DNA of 64,000 bases, taken from contig NZ_CP090953.1 of NCBI RefSeq assembly GCF_021513175.1, positions 372,001 to 436,000 on the forward strand. Reading direction: 5' to 3'. This stretch comes from Sphingomonas sp. S2-65. Its GTDB lineage: Bacteria; Pseudomonadota; Alphaproteobacteria; Sphingomonadales; Sphingomonadaceae. A program made the translations under genes and the position numbers. Positions 1-8,349 of this stretch are shown piece after piece. Every line of letters starts with the position of its first letter. Positions within the stretch are counted from its first letter, which is position 1. The notes under the pieces were generated by a model, which saw only the letters and a program-made list of their open reading frames with translations, was not told the origin of the DNA and made no database searches.

Positions 1-1
1 C

Positions 2-1792
2 GAGGACCCGGATCAGCCGCGGTTCTTCGCCTATCTCTCGCTGTTCACTTTCGCGATGCTGATGCTCGTGACGGCGAACAATCTGGTGCAGATGTTCTTC
101 GGCTGGGAAGGCGTGGGTCTAGCTTCGTACCTGCTGATCGGCTTCTGGTTCCGCAAGCCCAGCGCGCAGGCTGCTGCGATCAAGGCATTCGTCGTCAACC
201 GCGTCGGCGATCTGGGCTTCATGCTCGGCATCTTCGGCACCTTCCTGGTGTTCGGCACCGTCTCGATCCCCGAGATTCTGGCGGCAGCGCCGAACATGGC
301 CGGTTCGACCATCGGCTTCCTCGGCGCGCGCTTCGACACGATGACCGTGCTTTGCCTGCTGCTGTTCGTCGGCGCGATGGGCAAATCGGCGCAGCTCGGC
401 CTGCACACCTGGTTACCCGACGCGATGGAAGGCCCGACCCCGGTGTCGGCGCTGATCCACGCCGCGACCATGGTCACCGCGGGCGTGTTCATGGTGTGCC
501 GCATGTCGCCGATGTTCGAGATGAGCCCGGTGGCGATGGGCGTGGTCACCTTCGTGGGTGCCGCGACCTGCTTCTTCGCGGCGACCGTCGGCACAACGCA
601 GACCGACATCAAGCGCGTGATCGCCTATTCGACCTGCTCGCAGCTCGGGTATATGTTCTTCGCCGCGGGCGTGGGCGCCTATGGCGCGGCGATGTTCCAC
701 CTGTTCACGCACGCCTTCTTCAAGGCGTTGCTGTTCCTGGGTGCCGGCTCGGTGATCCATGCGATGCATCACGAGCAGGACATGCGCTTCTATGGCGGCC
801 TGCGTAAGCACATCCCGGTGACGTTCTGGACGATGATGGCGGGCACGCTCGCGATCACCGGTGTCGGCATCCCCGGCATCTTCGGCTTCGACGCGATCGG
901 CTTTGCCGGCTTCCACTCGAAGGACGCGATCATCGAAGCGAGCTGGGCTGCAGGTGCGTCGAGCGCCTTCTGGGTCGGCGTGTTCGTGGCGCTGCTGACG
1001 AGCTTCTATTCGTGGCGCGTCGTGTTCCTGACCTTCTATGGCAAGCCGCGCTGGGCGGGCTCCGAGCACATTCAGCATGCGGTGCACGATGCGCATGGTC
1101 ACGGCCATGACTCGCATGACACTCACGGGCATGGCAGCGAAGACGCCAACGCGCCCGCGCAGGAGGACTCCGGTCACCACGCGCCGAGCACCAGCCATGC
1201 GCTCCACGATCACGCACCCGAAGGGACGGCGGGCTATCATCCGCATGAAAGCCCGATCGTGATGCTGATCCCGCTGCTGGTGCTTACCCTCGGTGCGATT
1301 GCCGCGGGCTTTGTGTTCCACGGCTTCTTCATCGAGCCCGAGGCCGGCGAGCGTTTCTGGAAGGGCTCGCTGTTCTTCAACGAGCATTTGATGCACGCGA
1401 TGCACGGAGTGCCCCTGGGCGTGAAGCTGTCGGCAACCATCGCCATGCTGCTCGGCCTCGGCATCTCCTGGTACACCTATGTGGTGAAGCCGGGTCTCGC
1501 GACGGCGATCGCGGAGCATATCCGCCCGCTCTACACCTTCCTGCTCAACAAGTGGTATTTCGACGAACTGTACAACTTCCTGTTCGTCCGGCCGGCGTTC
1601 GCCATCGGCCGTCTGCTCTGGAAGGCGGGTGACGAAAAGACCATCGACCGCTTCGGCCCCAATGGGCTCGCCAATGTCGTCCGCGTGGGCAGCATCGGTG
1701 CGGTGAAGCTGCAATCGGGATATCTTTATACTTATGCGTTCATCATGCTGATCGGCCTCACCGCGGCGCTGACCTGGGTGATCGCAGGATGA
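2..1792 (+). CDS. nuoL: NADH-quinone oxidoreductase subunit L (NuoL), 5' end missing
   Basis: This is the antiporter-like membrane subunit at the distal end of complex I, which couples NADH oxidation to proton transfer across the inner membrane. The frame is open from base 2, so the N-terminus lies left of the window; the first internal ATG is at 56. Antiporter-family signatures are visible: [20 protein letters not shown], and [15 protein letters not shown] following TDI. The C-terminal part carries the long amphipathic lateral helix region and a last membrane helix. An extended His/Asp-rich hydrophilic loop, encoded at about 1068-1250, interrupts the membrane segments. The stop overlaps the nuoM start by four bases (ATGA), which indicates translational coupling within the nuo operon. 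Confidence 0.97.
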   Translation, partial: EDPDQPRFFAYLSLFTFAMLMLVTANNLVQMFFGWEGVGLASYLLIGFWFRKPSAQAAAIKAFVVNRVGDLGFMLGIFGTFLVFGTVSIPEILAAAPNMAGSTIGFLGARFDTMTVLCLLLFVGAMGKSAQLGLHTWLPDAMEGPTPVSALIHAATMVTAGVFMVCRMSPMFEMSPVAMGVVTFVGAATCFFAATVGTTQTDIKRVIAYSTCSQLGYMFFAAGVGAYGAAMFHLFTHAFFKALLFLGAGSVIHAMHHEQDMRFYGGLRKHIPVTFWTMMAGTLAITGVGIPGIFGFDAIGFAGFHSKDAIIEASWAAGASSAFWVGVFVALLTSFYSWRVVFLTFYGKPRWAGSEHIQHAVHDAHGHGHDSHDTHGHGSEDANAPAQEDSGHHAPSTSHALHDHAPEGTAGYHPHESPIVMLIPLLVLTLGAIAAGFVFHGFFIEPEAGERFWKGSLFFNEHLMHAMHGVPLGVKLSATIAMLLGLGISWYTYVVKPGLATAIAEHIRPLYTFLLNKWYFDELYNFLFVRPAFAIGRLLWKAGDEKTIDRFGPNGLANVVRVGSIGAVKLQSGYLYTYAFIMLIGLTAALTWVIAG

Positions 1793-3357
1793 GCGGTTTC
1801 CCGATCCTCTCCGTCATGCTCGCGGTGCCGACGATCGCGGCGATCGCCTGCCTGTTCGCCGGCGACAAGGGCGCGCGCTGGATTGCGCTTGCCGCGACGC
1901 TGATCGACCTCGCGCTCGGCATCCTGCTCTGGTCGGACTTCCAGATGGGTGCGGGCGCGGCGCAATGGCAGTTCGTCGAGCATGTTCCGCTATTCGATCT
2001 GGGCACCGCCCAGTTTGCCTGGGCGCTCGGCATCGACGGCTATGCGCTGATGCTGATCGTCCTCTCGGTCTTCCTGATGCCGATCTGCATCGGGGCGAGC
2101 TGGGAAGCGATCCAGAAGCGTGTGCCGGAATATATGGCAGCGTTCCTGCTGACCGAAGTGCTGATGATCGGCACCTTCGCGGCCCAGGACCTGTTCCTGT
2201 TCTACGTCTTCTTCGAAGGCGGCCTGATCCCGATGTTCCTGATCATCGGCATCTGGGGCGGCGCGAACCGGATCTACGCGTCGTACAAGTTCTTCCTGTA
2301 CACGCTGCTCGGCTCGCTGCTGATGCTCGTCGCTATGATCGCGATGGTGCTGATGACCGGCACCACCTCGATCCCCGCGCTGATGGCGTACGACTTCCCG
2401 CCGCAGATGCAGACCTGGCTATGGCTGGCCTTCTTCGCCTCGTTCGCGGTCAAGATGCCGATGTGGCCGGTCCACACCTGGCTTCCCGACGCGCACGTGC
2501 AGGCGCCGACCGCGGGCTCGGTGATCCTGGCGGGCGTGCTGCTGAAGCTTGGCGGCTATGGCTTCCTGCGCTTCTCGCTGCCGATGTTCCCCGAAGCGTC
2601 GGCGCAGCTGATGTGGCTGGTCTTCACGTTGTCTTGCGTCGCAGTGGTCTACACCTCGCTCGTCGCACTCGTGCAGAGCGACATGAAGAAGCTGATCGCC
2701 TATTCGTCGGTCGCGCACATGGCGATCGTCACCATGGGCCTGTTCGCCTTCAACCCGCAGGGGATCGAAGGCGCGATGATGGTCATGCTCGGCCACGGCC
2801 TGGTATCGGGCGCGCTGTTCCTGTGCGTCGGCGTCATCTACGACCGGCTGCACACCCGTGAGATCAACCGCTATGGCGGCCTGGCGATCAACATGCCGCG
2901 CTACGCCGTGCTGTTCCTGCTGTTCACGATGGCCTCGGTCGGCCTGCCGGGCACCAGCAACTTCGTCGGCGAGTTCCTCGGCCTGGCCGGCGTCTATCGG
3001 GTCTCGACGATCACGGCGCTGGTCGGCACGACCGGCATCATCCTGGGCGCAGCCTATATGCTGTATCTGTTCCGTCGCGTCGTTTGGGGCGACCTGACCA
3101 AGGACGACGTCAAGGCGATGCCGGACCTGTCGCTGCGTGAGATCGCGCTGCTGGCTCCGATCGCTGCGGCCGTCCTGTGGATGGGCGTCTATCCGGAGAG
3201 CTTCCTGGCGCCGATGCGCGCCGACACTGCCCGTCTCGTCGCGCGCCTCGAGCGTGCCGCGCCGGCTGGTGACTCCAAACCGACCCCGGGCCACCCGGCA
3301 GCGCCTGCACACGGCGAAGCCCATGGTGCTGCTCCCGCGCATGGGGGTGCGCACTGA
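1789..3357 (+). CDS. nuoM: NADH-quinone oxidoreductase subunit M (NuoM)
   Basis: NuoM is the second antiporter-like proton-pumping subunit of complex I, a polytopic inner-membrane protein. At 522 residues it has normal family length. Signatures include the hydrophobic start, [20 protein letters not shown], the conserved [20 protein letters not shown] motif and [12 protein letters not shown]. The extreme C-terminus is a soluble Ala/Pro/His-rich tail ending in [14 protein letters not shown]. That tail lies outside the conserved fold and echoes the His-rich loop of the NuoL next door. The start overlaps the nuoL stop by four bases. The stop (TGA) shares its A with the ATG of nuoN. Confidence 0.98.
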   Translation: MSGFPILSVMLAVPTIAAIACLFAGDKGARWIALAATLIDLALGILLWSDFQMGAGAAQWQFVEHVPLFDLGTAQFAWALGIDGYALMLIVLSVFLMPICIGASWEAIQKRVPEYMAAFLLTEVLMIGTFAAQDLFLFYVFFEGGLIPMFLIIGIWGGANRIYASYKFFLYTLLGSLLMLVAMIAMVLMTGTTSIPALMAYDFPPQMQTWLWLAFFASFAVKMPMWPVHTWLPDAHVQAPTAGSVILAGVLLKLGGYGFLRFSLPMFPEASAQLMWLVFTLSCVAVVYTSLVALVQSDMKKLIAYSSVAHMAIVTMGLFAFNPQGIEGAMMVMLGHGLVSGALFLCVGVIYDRLHTREINRYGGLAINMPRYAVLFLLFTMASVGLPGTSNFVGEFLGLAGVYRVSTITALVGTTGIILGAAYMLYLFRRVVWGDLTKDDVKAMPDLSLREIALLAPIAAAVLWMGVYPESFLAPMRADTARLVARLERAAPAGDSKPTPGHPAAPAHGEAHGAAPAHGGAH

Positions 3358-4802
3358 TGGATTATTCGTTGCAACTGCTGATGACCCTGCCCGAGCTGGT
3401 GCTCGCGGTCGGCTCGATTGTGTTGATGCTGGTGGCTGCCTGGGGCGGGCACCAGTCGACCAAGCTGGTCAGCTGGGCGGCGATCGCCGTGCTGATCGGC
3501 GCCGGCATCGCCCTGATGGGTCCGGCATCGTCGGGCGGCAGCGCCTTTGACGGTCTTTATCGCGCCGACATGTTCGCCGCCTTCAGCAAGGCGCTGATCT
3601 ATGTCGCCGCCGCCGTGTCAATCCTGATCGCGCCGCGCTTCTTCGAGCATACTTCAGGCGACGACCTGCGGCCGGAATATCCGGTGCTGATCCTGCTTTC
3701 TACGGCGGGTATGGGCATGATGGTGTCGGCTGGCGACATGCTGACGCTCTATGTCGGCCTCGAAATGCTCAGCCTGTCGAGCTATGTGCTCGCCAGCTTC
3801 ATGCGACGCGATGCGCGCTCCGCCGAAGCCGGCCTCAAATACTTCGTGCTTGGGGCGCTGGCGTCGGGCATCCTGCTCTATGGCATCAGCCTGGTGTACG
3901 GCTTCTCGGGCACGACGCTGTTCGACGGCATCGCCTCGGCTTATGCCGGCGAGCGCTCGATCGGCCTGCTGTTCGGCCTGGTGTTCGTATTCGCCGGTCT
4001 CGCTTTCAAGATGAGCGCGGTGCCGTTCCACATGTGGACGCCGGACGTCTATGAAGGTGCGCCGACCCCGGTGACCGCGTTCTTCGCCTCGGCACCTAAG
4101 GTCGCCGCAGTCGCACTCGCCGTCCGCGTGGCGATCGAGGCGATGGGCCCGGCGCTGCACGACTGGCGCCAGATCGTGATCTTCGCATCGCTTGCCTCGA
4201 TCATTCTTGGCGCGGTTGCGGCGATCGGCCAAACCAACGTCAAGCGGCTGCTCGCTTATTCCTCGATCAACAATGTCGGCTTCGCGCTGATCGGCCTCGC
4301 CGCGGGCACCGAGCAGGGTGTGTCGGGCGTGCTGACCTATATGGCGATCTATGTCGTGATGACGATCGGCAGCTTCCTGGTCGTGCTGCAGATGCGTGGT
4401 CCTGACGGCGAGCCGATCGAGGACATCGCCAGCCTGGCCGGCATGTCGCGCACGCGGCCCGGCCTGGCTGCGGCGCTGGCGATCTTCATGTTCAGCCTCG
4501 CGGGGATCCCGCCGCTGCTCGGCTTCTTCGCCAAGCTCGCGGTGTTCGTCGCGGCGGTGCAGGCCGGCCTGATCGTCTTCGCGGTGATCGGCGCCGCAGC
4601 GTCCACGATCGGCGCGTATTACTATCTGCGCATCGTCAAGACGATGTACTTCGACGAACCGGCGGCTGCCTTCCACGGCAAGCCCGGCGTGATCGAGGGC
4701 GGGCTGATCGCACTGACCGCGGCGGTGATCTCGCCGCTTGGCTGGGTCCTGCTGCTGCCACTCGGCGCCTGGACGACGCTCGCGGCAAGGGCGCTCTTCT
4801 GA
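3357..4802 (+). CDS. nuoN: NADH-quinone oxidoreductase subunit N (NuoN)
   Basis: NuoN is the third antiporter-like subunit of complex I and closes the nuo operon. The protein has 481 residues and is made almost entirely of transmembrane helices. It shows the family motifs KMSAVPFHMWTPDVYEGAPT and the lysine-bearing NVKRLLAYSSINNVGFALIG. The start codon overlaps the nuoM stop by one base. The stop TGA is the last part of the string CTGA, whose CTG is the probable start of the following biotin ligase, so the two reading frames appear to be coupled. Confidence 0.98.
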   Translation: MDYSLQLLMTLPELVLAVGSIVLMLVAAWGGHQSTKLVSWAAIAVLIGAGIALMGPASSGGSAFDGLYRADMFAAFSKALIYVAAAVSILIAPRFFEHTSGDDLRPEYPVLILLSTAGMGMMVSAGDMLTLYVGLEMLSLSSYVLASFMRRDARSAEAGLKYFVLGALASGILLYGISLVYGFSGTTLFDGIASAYAGERSIGLLFGLVFVFAGLAFKMSAVPFHMWTPDVYEGAPTPVTAFFASAPKVAAVALAVRVAIEAMGPALHDWRQIVIFASLASIILGAVAAIGQTNVKRLLAYSSINNVGFALIGLAAGTEQGVSGVLTYMAIYVVMTIGSFLVVLQMRGPDGEPIEDIASLAGMSRTRPGLAAALAIFMFSLAGIPPLLGFFAKLAVFVAAVQAGLIVFAVIGAAASTIGAYYYLRIVKTMYFDEPAAAFHGKPGVIEGGLIALTAAVISPLGWVLLLPLGAWTTLAARALF

Positions 4803-5503
4803 CGCCACCGGTTCGGTCCGTCGCCGAGACGGGCTCCACCAACGCCGACGTCGCCGACCTCGCGCGACGCGGTGCGGAGGAGGGGCTTTGGCTCCGCGCC
4901 GAGCGGCAGAGCGCGGGCAAGGGGCGCCAGGGGCGCGCCTGGGTTTCGCCTGCGGGCAACCTGTACGCCAGCACCTTGATCCGGTTGCGTCCGAGCGATC
5001 CCGCCGCGGCGACGCTTGCGCTGGTGGCGGCGGTTGCGCTGGAGGAAGCGGTTCGCGCCTTCGGGGTGCATGCTACGCTGAAGTGGCCGAACGATCTGCT
5101 CGTCGATGGCGCAAAGCTGTCGGGTATTCTGTTGGAGCGCGTCGACGACGCCGTGATCATTGGATTCGGCGTCAACCTGAGCGAGGCGCCGCAGCATCTC
5201 GATCGTGCTGCAACCAGCATGGCCCTTCATGGGGCTGCGCCGGATCCTCAACTATTCGCCGAAACCCTGGCGGAGTGCTTCGCCCGCTGGCTGGCGCGGT
5301 GGCGCGGCGAAGGCCTGGCGGTGGTGCGCGACCGCTGGATCGCGCATGCGCATCCGCTCGGCACGCCGCTGACCGCGCGGCTTGCTGACGGCACGAGCTT
5401 GGACGGGCTGTTCGACGGCCTCGATGCAGGCGGTGCGCTGATGCTCCGCTTGGCGGATGGCTCGCTGCGTGTCATTCACGCGGCCGACGTGTTCCTGCTG
5501 TAG
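4799..5503 (+). CDS. birA: Biotin--[acetyl-CoA-carboxylase] ligase (BirA), probable CTG start
   Basis: The enzyme activates biotin with ATP and transfers it to the carboxyl-carrier protein of acetyl-CoA carboxylase. Counting from CTG at 4799, the substrate loop TGSTN is at residues 11-15, the biotinyl-AMP loop GRQGRAW at 42-48, KWPND at 95-99 and KLSGIL from 106. The first canonical start is TTG at 4976, but using it would remove the first two of these motifs. No in-frame ATG, GTG or TTG was found between 4682 and 4976. CTG at 4799 overlaps the nuoN stop, and an AAGGG stretch lies about seven bases upstream. There is no N-terminal helix-turn-helix, so this is the enzyme-only form. It shares an operon with nuoN and coaX. 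Confidence 0.9.
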   Translation: MTPPVRSVAETGSTNADVADLARRGAEEGLWLRAERQSAGKGRQGRAWVSPAGNLYASTLIRLRPSDPAAATLALVAAVALEEAVRAFGVHATLKWPNDLLVDGAKLSGILLERVDDAVIIGFGVNLSEAPQHLDRAATSMALHGAAPDPQLFAETLAECFARWLARWRGEGLAVVRDRWIAHAHPLGTPLTARLADGTSLDGLFDGLDAGGALMLRLADGSLRVIHAADVFLL

Positions 5504-5513
5504 GAGGCTATAG

Positions 5514-6293
5514 ATGCTGCTCGCGATCGACGCCGGCAACACCAATGTCGTGTTCGCGCTGCTCGACGAGGGGCGGGTCCGCGCACGCTGGCGGATCGCC
5601 ACGGACCCGCGCCGCACCGCCGACGAATATGCCGTGTGGCTGAGCCAGCTGCTCCAGCTGGAGGGGTTCGATCGCTCCGACGTGACCGGCGTGATCATCG
5701 GCACGGTGGTGCCGCGCGCGCTGCACAACCTGCAGGTGCTGGCGAGCAAGTATTTTGGCGGTGAAGCGGTGATCGCCGGACAGGGCACCGCACAATGGGG
5801 CTTCGCGCTGGACGTCGACGAGCCAGGCAACCTCGGCGCCGACCGCGCCCTCAACGTGATCGCTGGGCATGCGCTGCATGGCGGCGACCTGCTGATCATC
5901 GATTTCGGCACGGCGACGACGTTCGACGTGGTCGACTATCAGGGCGCGTATAAAGGCGGCATCATCGCGCCGGGCATCAACCTGTCGCTCGATGCACTGG
6001 TAACTGCCGCGGCCAAGCTTCCGCGAATCGCGATCTCGGCGCCCGAGGGTACCAGCGTCGTCGGTCGCAACACCGTCGATCAGATGCATATCGGCATCTA
6101 TTGGGGCTATGTCGCGATGATCGAAGGGTTGGTCGCGCGGCTAAAGGCCGAAGTCGGCCGTCCATCGAAGGTGATCGCGACCGGCGGCCTTGCGGTGCTG
6201 TTCGAGAAGCATACATCGGTATTCGACGCGATCGAGCCCGATCTGACGATCCAGGGCCTCGCAATGCTGTGGCAGCGCATTCAGAACGGTTGA
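5514..6293 (+). CDS. coaX: Type III pantothenate kinase
   Basis: CoaX phosphorylates pantothenate in the first step of coenzyme A synthesis. The 259-residue protein has the ASKHA fold signatures of the type III enzyme: DAGNTN at residues 6-11 (phosphate loop), LGADRALN around 107-114 with the catalytic Asp, and DFGTATTFD at 130-138. It begins with ATG ten bases after the birA stop, behind TAGGAGG. The order birA-coaX-rnj downstream of nuo is a recurring alphaproteobacterial arrangement. Confidence 0.97.
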   Translation: MLLAIDAGNTNVVFALLDEGRVRARWRIATDPRRTADEYAVWLSQLLQLEGFDRSDVTGVIIGTVVPRALHNLQVLASKYFGGEAVIAGQGTAQWGFALDVDEPGNLGADRALNVIAGHALHGGDLLIIDFGTATTFDVVDYQGAYKGGIIAPGINLSLDALVTAAAKLPRIAISAPEGTSVVGRNTVDQMHIGIYWGYVAMIEGLVARLKAEVGRPSKVIATGGLAVLFEKHTSVFDAIEPDLTIQGLAMLWQRIQNG

Positions 6294-6392
6294 TCATTTC
6301 GGCCGCTGCCGCCACCACAGGAACAAGTATCGCTGCCGGACGGCAGCACCCCGCGCCCCTTCTGGGTGCGGTGAAACAGAGTTAGGAACAGA

Positions 6393-8027
6393 GTGACTCC
6401 CGGAAACGAACTCCTTTTCGTCGCGCTCGGTGGTTCGGGCGAGATCGGCATGAACGTCAATCTTTACGGCACCCAGGGCAAATGGCTGATGGTCGATTGC
6501 GGCGTGACGTTCGCCGACGCTGCCTATCCCGGCATCGATGTGATCCTGCCGGACCTGCAGTTCATCGAAGAGCGACTGGACGATCTGGTCGGCATCGTGC
6601 TGACTCACGGCCACGAGGATCATATCGGCGCGCTGCCTTATCTCGCCGCCGATCTCGACGTGCCGATCTATGCCACGCCGTTCACGACGGGCCTGGTGCG
6701 CGGCAAGCTGGAAGAAGAGGGTATCCAGGACCGCGTCGAACTGAAGATGATCACCGAGAAAGGACCGTTCCGCGTCGGCCCGTTCTCGATCACCTTCACG
6801 CCGCTCGCGCACTCGATCCCCGAGGCGAACGCGCTGCTGATCGAAACCAAGGCGGGCCGGGTGTTTCACACCGGCGACTGGAAGCTCGACGACGCACCCG
6901 CTCTTGGTGGTGCGTCCACTCCGGCCGAGCTCGCGGCGATCGGTGACAAAGGCATTGCGGCGCTGGTCTGCGATTCTACCAACGTGTTCCAGGCCGAGGC
7001 TTCGGGTTCTGAGGCCGATGTCCGCACGGGGCTCTTTGAAGTCGTCGGTGCTGCCAAGGGCCGCGTGCTGGTCACGACCTTTGCCTCCAACGCCGCGCGG
7101 CTGCAGACGCTGGGCGAAGTCGCACGCGATACCGGGCGTAAGCTATGCGTCGCGGGCCGCTCGCTCGACCGCATCCTGCGGGTTGCGAAGCAGACCGGCT
7201 ATCTGCGCGACTTCCCCGAAACGGTCGATTTCGACACCGCCATGACGCTGCCGCCGGCGGAGATCCTGATGGTCGGCACCGGCGGGCAGGGTGAAGCGCG
7301 CGCTGCGCTGGCGCGCATCGCCGAGGGCAACCACCAGCTGAAGCTGAGCCAGGGCGACACCGTGATCTTCTCGTCGCGGCAGATCCCCGGCAACGAGGTC
7401 GCTATCGGCAAGATCATGAACACGCTGGCTTCGAAGGGCGTGAATTTGGTCACCGACCGCCAGGCGTTCGTGCACGTGTCGGGTCACCCCGGCCGTCCCG
7501 AACTTGCCCAGATGTACAAGTGGATCCGGCCGCAGATCGTCATGCCGGTGCACGGCGAGGCGCGGCACTTGCACGAGCATGCCCGCTTCGCGCTGAGCCA
7601 GGGGGTGCCGCACGCGGCGACGCAGACCAATGGCGAAGTCTGGCGGCTCGCGCCCGACGGCCCGCAGAAGATCGGCCATGCGCCGGTCGGGCGCCTCGTG
7701 ATCGACGGCGATGTGATCCTGCCGGCGGATGGCACGACCATCAACGAGCGGCGGCGTCTGGCGCTGTACGGCCAGCTCTCGGTCGCGGTCGCGGTGCGCA
7801 AGGGGCAATTGGTCGGTGATCCGCAGGTGCGGGTGCAGGGCGTGCCGGTTGAGGAAGACCGCGACGAGTTCCTGGAGGAAGCCGCTGCGGCCGCCGCCGA
7901 AGCCGTGCGCAAGGACGGGCGTGACCGGAACAAGCTGCGCGAGAGCGTGCGGCTGGCGGTGCGGCGTGCCGCAACCCGCTTCACCGGCAAGAAGCCGGTG
8001 GTCGACGTGCTGATCGTGGAGATCTAA
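6393..8027 (+). CDS. rnj: Ribonuclease J
   Basis: RNase J is a metallo-beta-lactamase and beta-CASP nuclease with 5'-3' exonuclease and endonuclease activity in RNA maturation and decay. The 544-residue protein carries the zinc motif HGHEDH at residues 72-77, then CDSTNVF, the beta-CASP segment with SSRQIPGNE, and HVSGHPG and PVHGE in the second half, followed by the C-terminal domain. Translation starts at GTG 6393, preceded by TTAGGAAC. The coaX-rnj gap of about 100 bases contains a small GC-rich inverted repeat (GCTGCCG..CGGCAGC). That repeat lacks a T-run, so read-through from coaX is likely. Confidence 0.96.
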   Translation: MTPGNELLFVALGGSGEIGMNVNLYGTQGKWLMVDCGVTFADAAYPGIDVILPDLQFIEERLDDLVGIVLTHGHEDHIGALPYLAADLDVPIYATPFTTGLVRGKLEEEGIQDRVELKMITEKGPFRVGPFSITFTPLAHSIPEANALLIETKAGRVFHTGDWKLDDAPALGGASTPAELAAIGDKGIAALVCDSTNVFQAEASGSEADVRTGLFEVVGAAKGRVLVTTFASNAARLQTLGEVARDTGRKLCVAGRSLDRILRVAKQTGYLRDFPETVDFDTAMTLPPAEILMVGTGGQGEARAALARIAEGNHQLKLSQGDTVIFSSRQIPGNEVAIGKIMNTLASKGVNLVTDRQAFVHVSGHPGRPELAQMYKWIRPQIVMPVHGEARHLHEHARFALSQGVPHAATQTNGEVWRLAPDGPQKIGHAPVGRLVIDGDVILPADGTTINERRRLALYGQLSVAVAVRKGQLVGDPQVRVQGVPVEEDRDEFLEEAAAAAAEAVRKDGRDRNKLRESVRLAVRRAATRFTGKKPVVDVLIVEI

Positions 8028-8030
8028 ACC

Positions 8031-8300
8031 GTGCGGTGGCAATCGGCCCTGGCGATCTACTTCCTGTTCTGGGCCTTCTCTGTGTTCCTCGTGCTGCCGT
8101 TCGGCGTACGAACTGCGCACGAAGCAGGCGTGGAGTTGGTGCCGGGTCAGGCCGAAAGCGCCCCGCATGAGTTTCGCCCGGGCAGGATCGCGTTGTGGAC
8201 GACCTTGGTCGCGACGATCCTGTTCGGGCTGTACTACCTCAACTATGTCGAGGGATGGCTGACCATCGAGATGCTCGACTGGCTGCACCCGGGTACGTAG
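8031..8300 (+). CDS. DUF1467 family small membrane protein
   Basis: This 89-residue protein has two predicted transmembrane helices, one near the N-terminus (about residues 7-25) and one around 58-75, separated by a short hydrophilic loop containing GVRTAHEAG. The layout and the loop sequence match the DUF1467 family, which is common in alphaproteobacteria next to RNase J; its function is unknown. The start is GTG at 8031, three bases after the rnj stop, so it is translated from the same transcript. Confidence 0.85.
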   Translation: MRWQSALAIYFLFWAFSVFLVLPFGVRTAHEAGVELVPGQAESAPHEFRPGRIALWTTLVATILFGLYYLNYVEGWLTIEMLDWLHPGT

Positions 8301-8349
8301 CCAAAGGCGCCCGATAAGAGGTCCTGTAGCGGTGCCATGCGCCGCCCGA

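Noticed and set aside
413..1714. Long minus-strand frame opposite nuoL
   Set aside because: It is an antisense shadow of a conserved complex I gene, with His/Arg-rich meaningless sequence.
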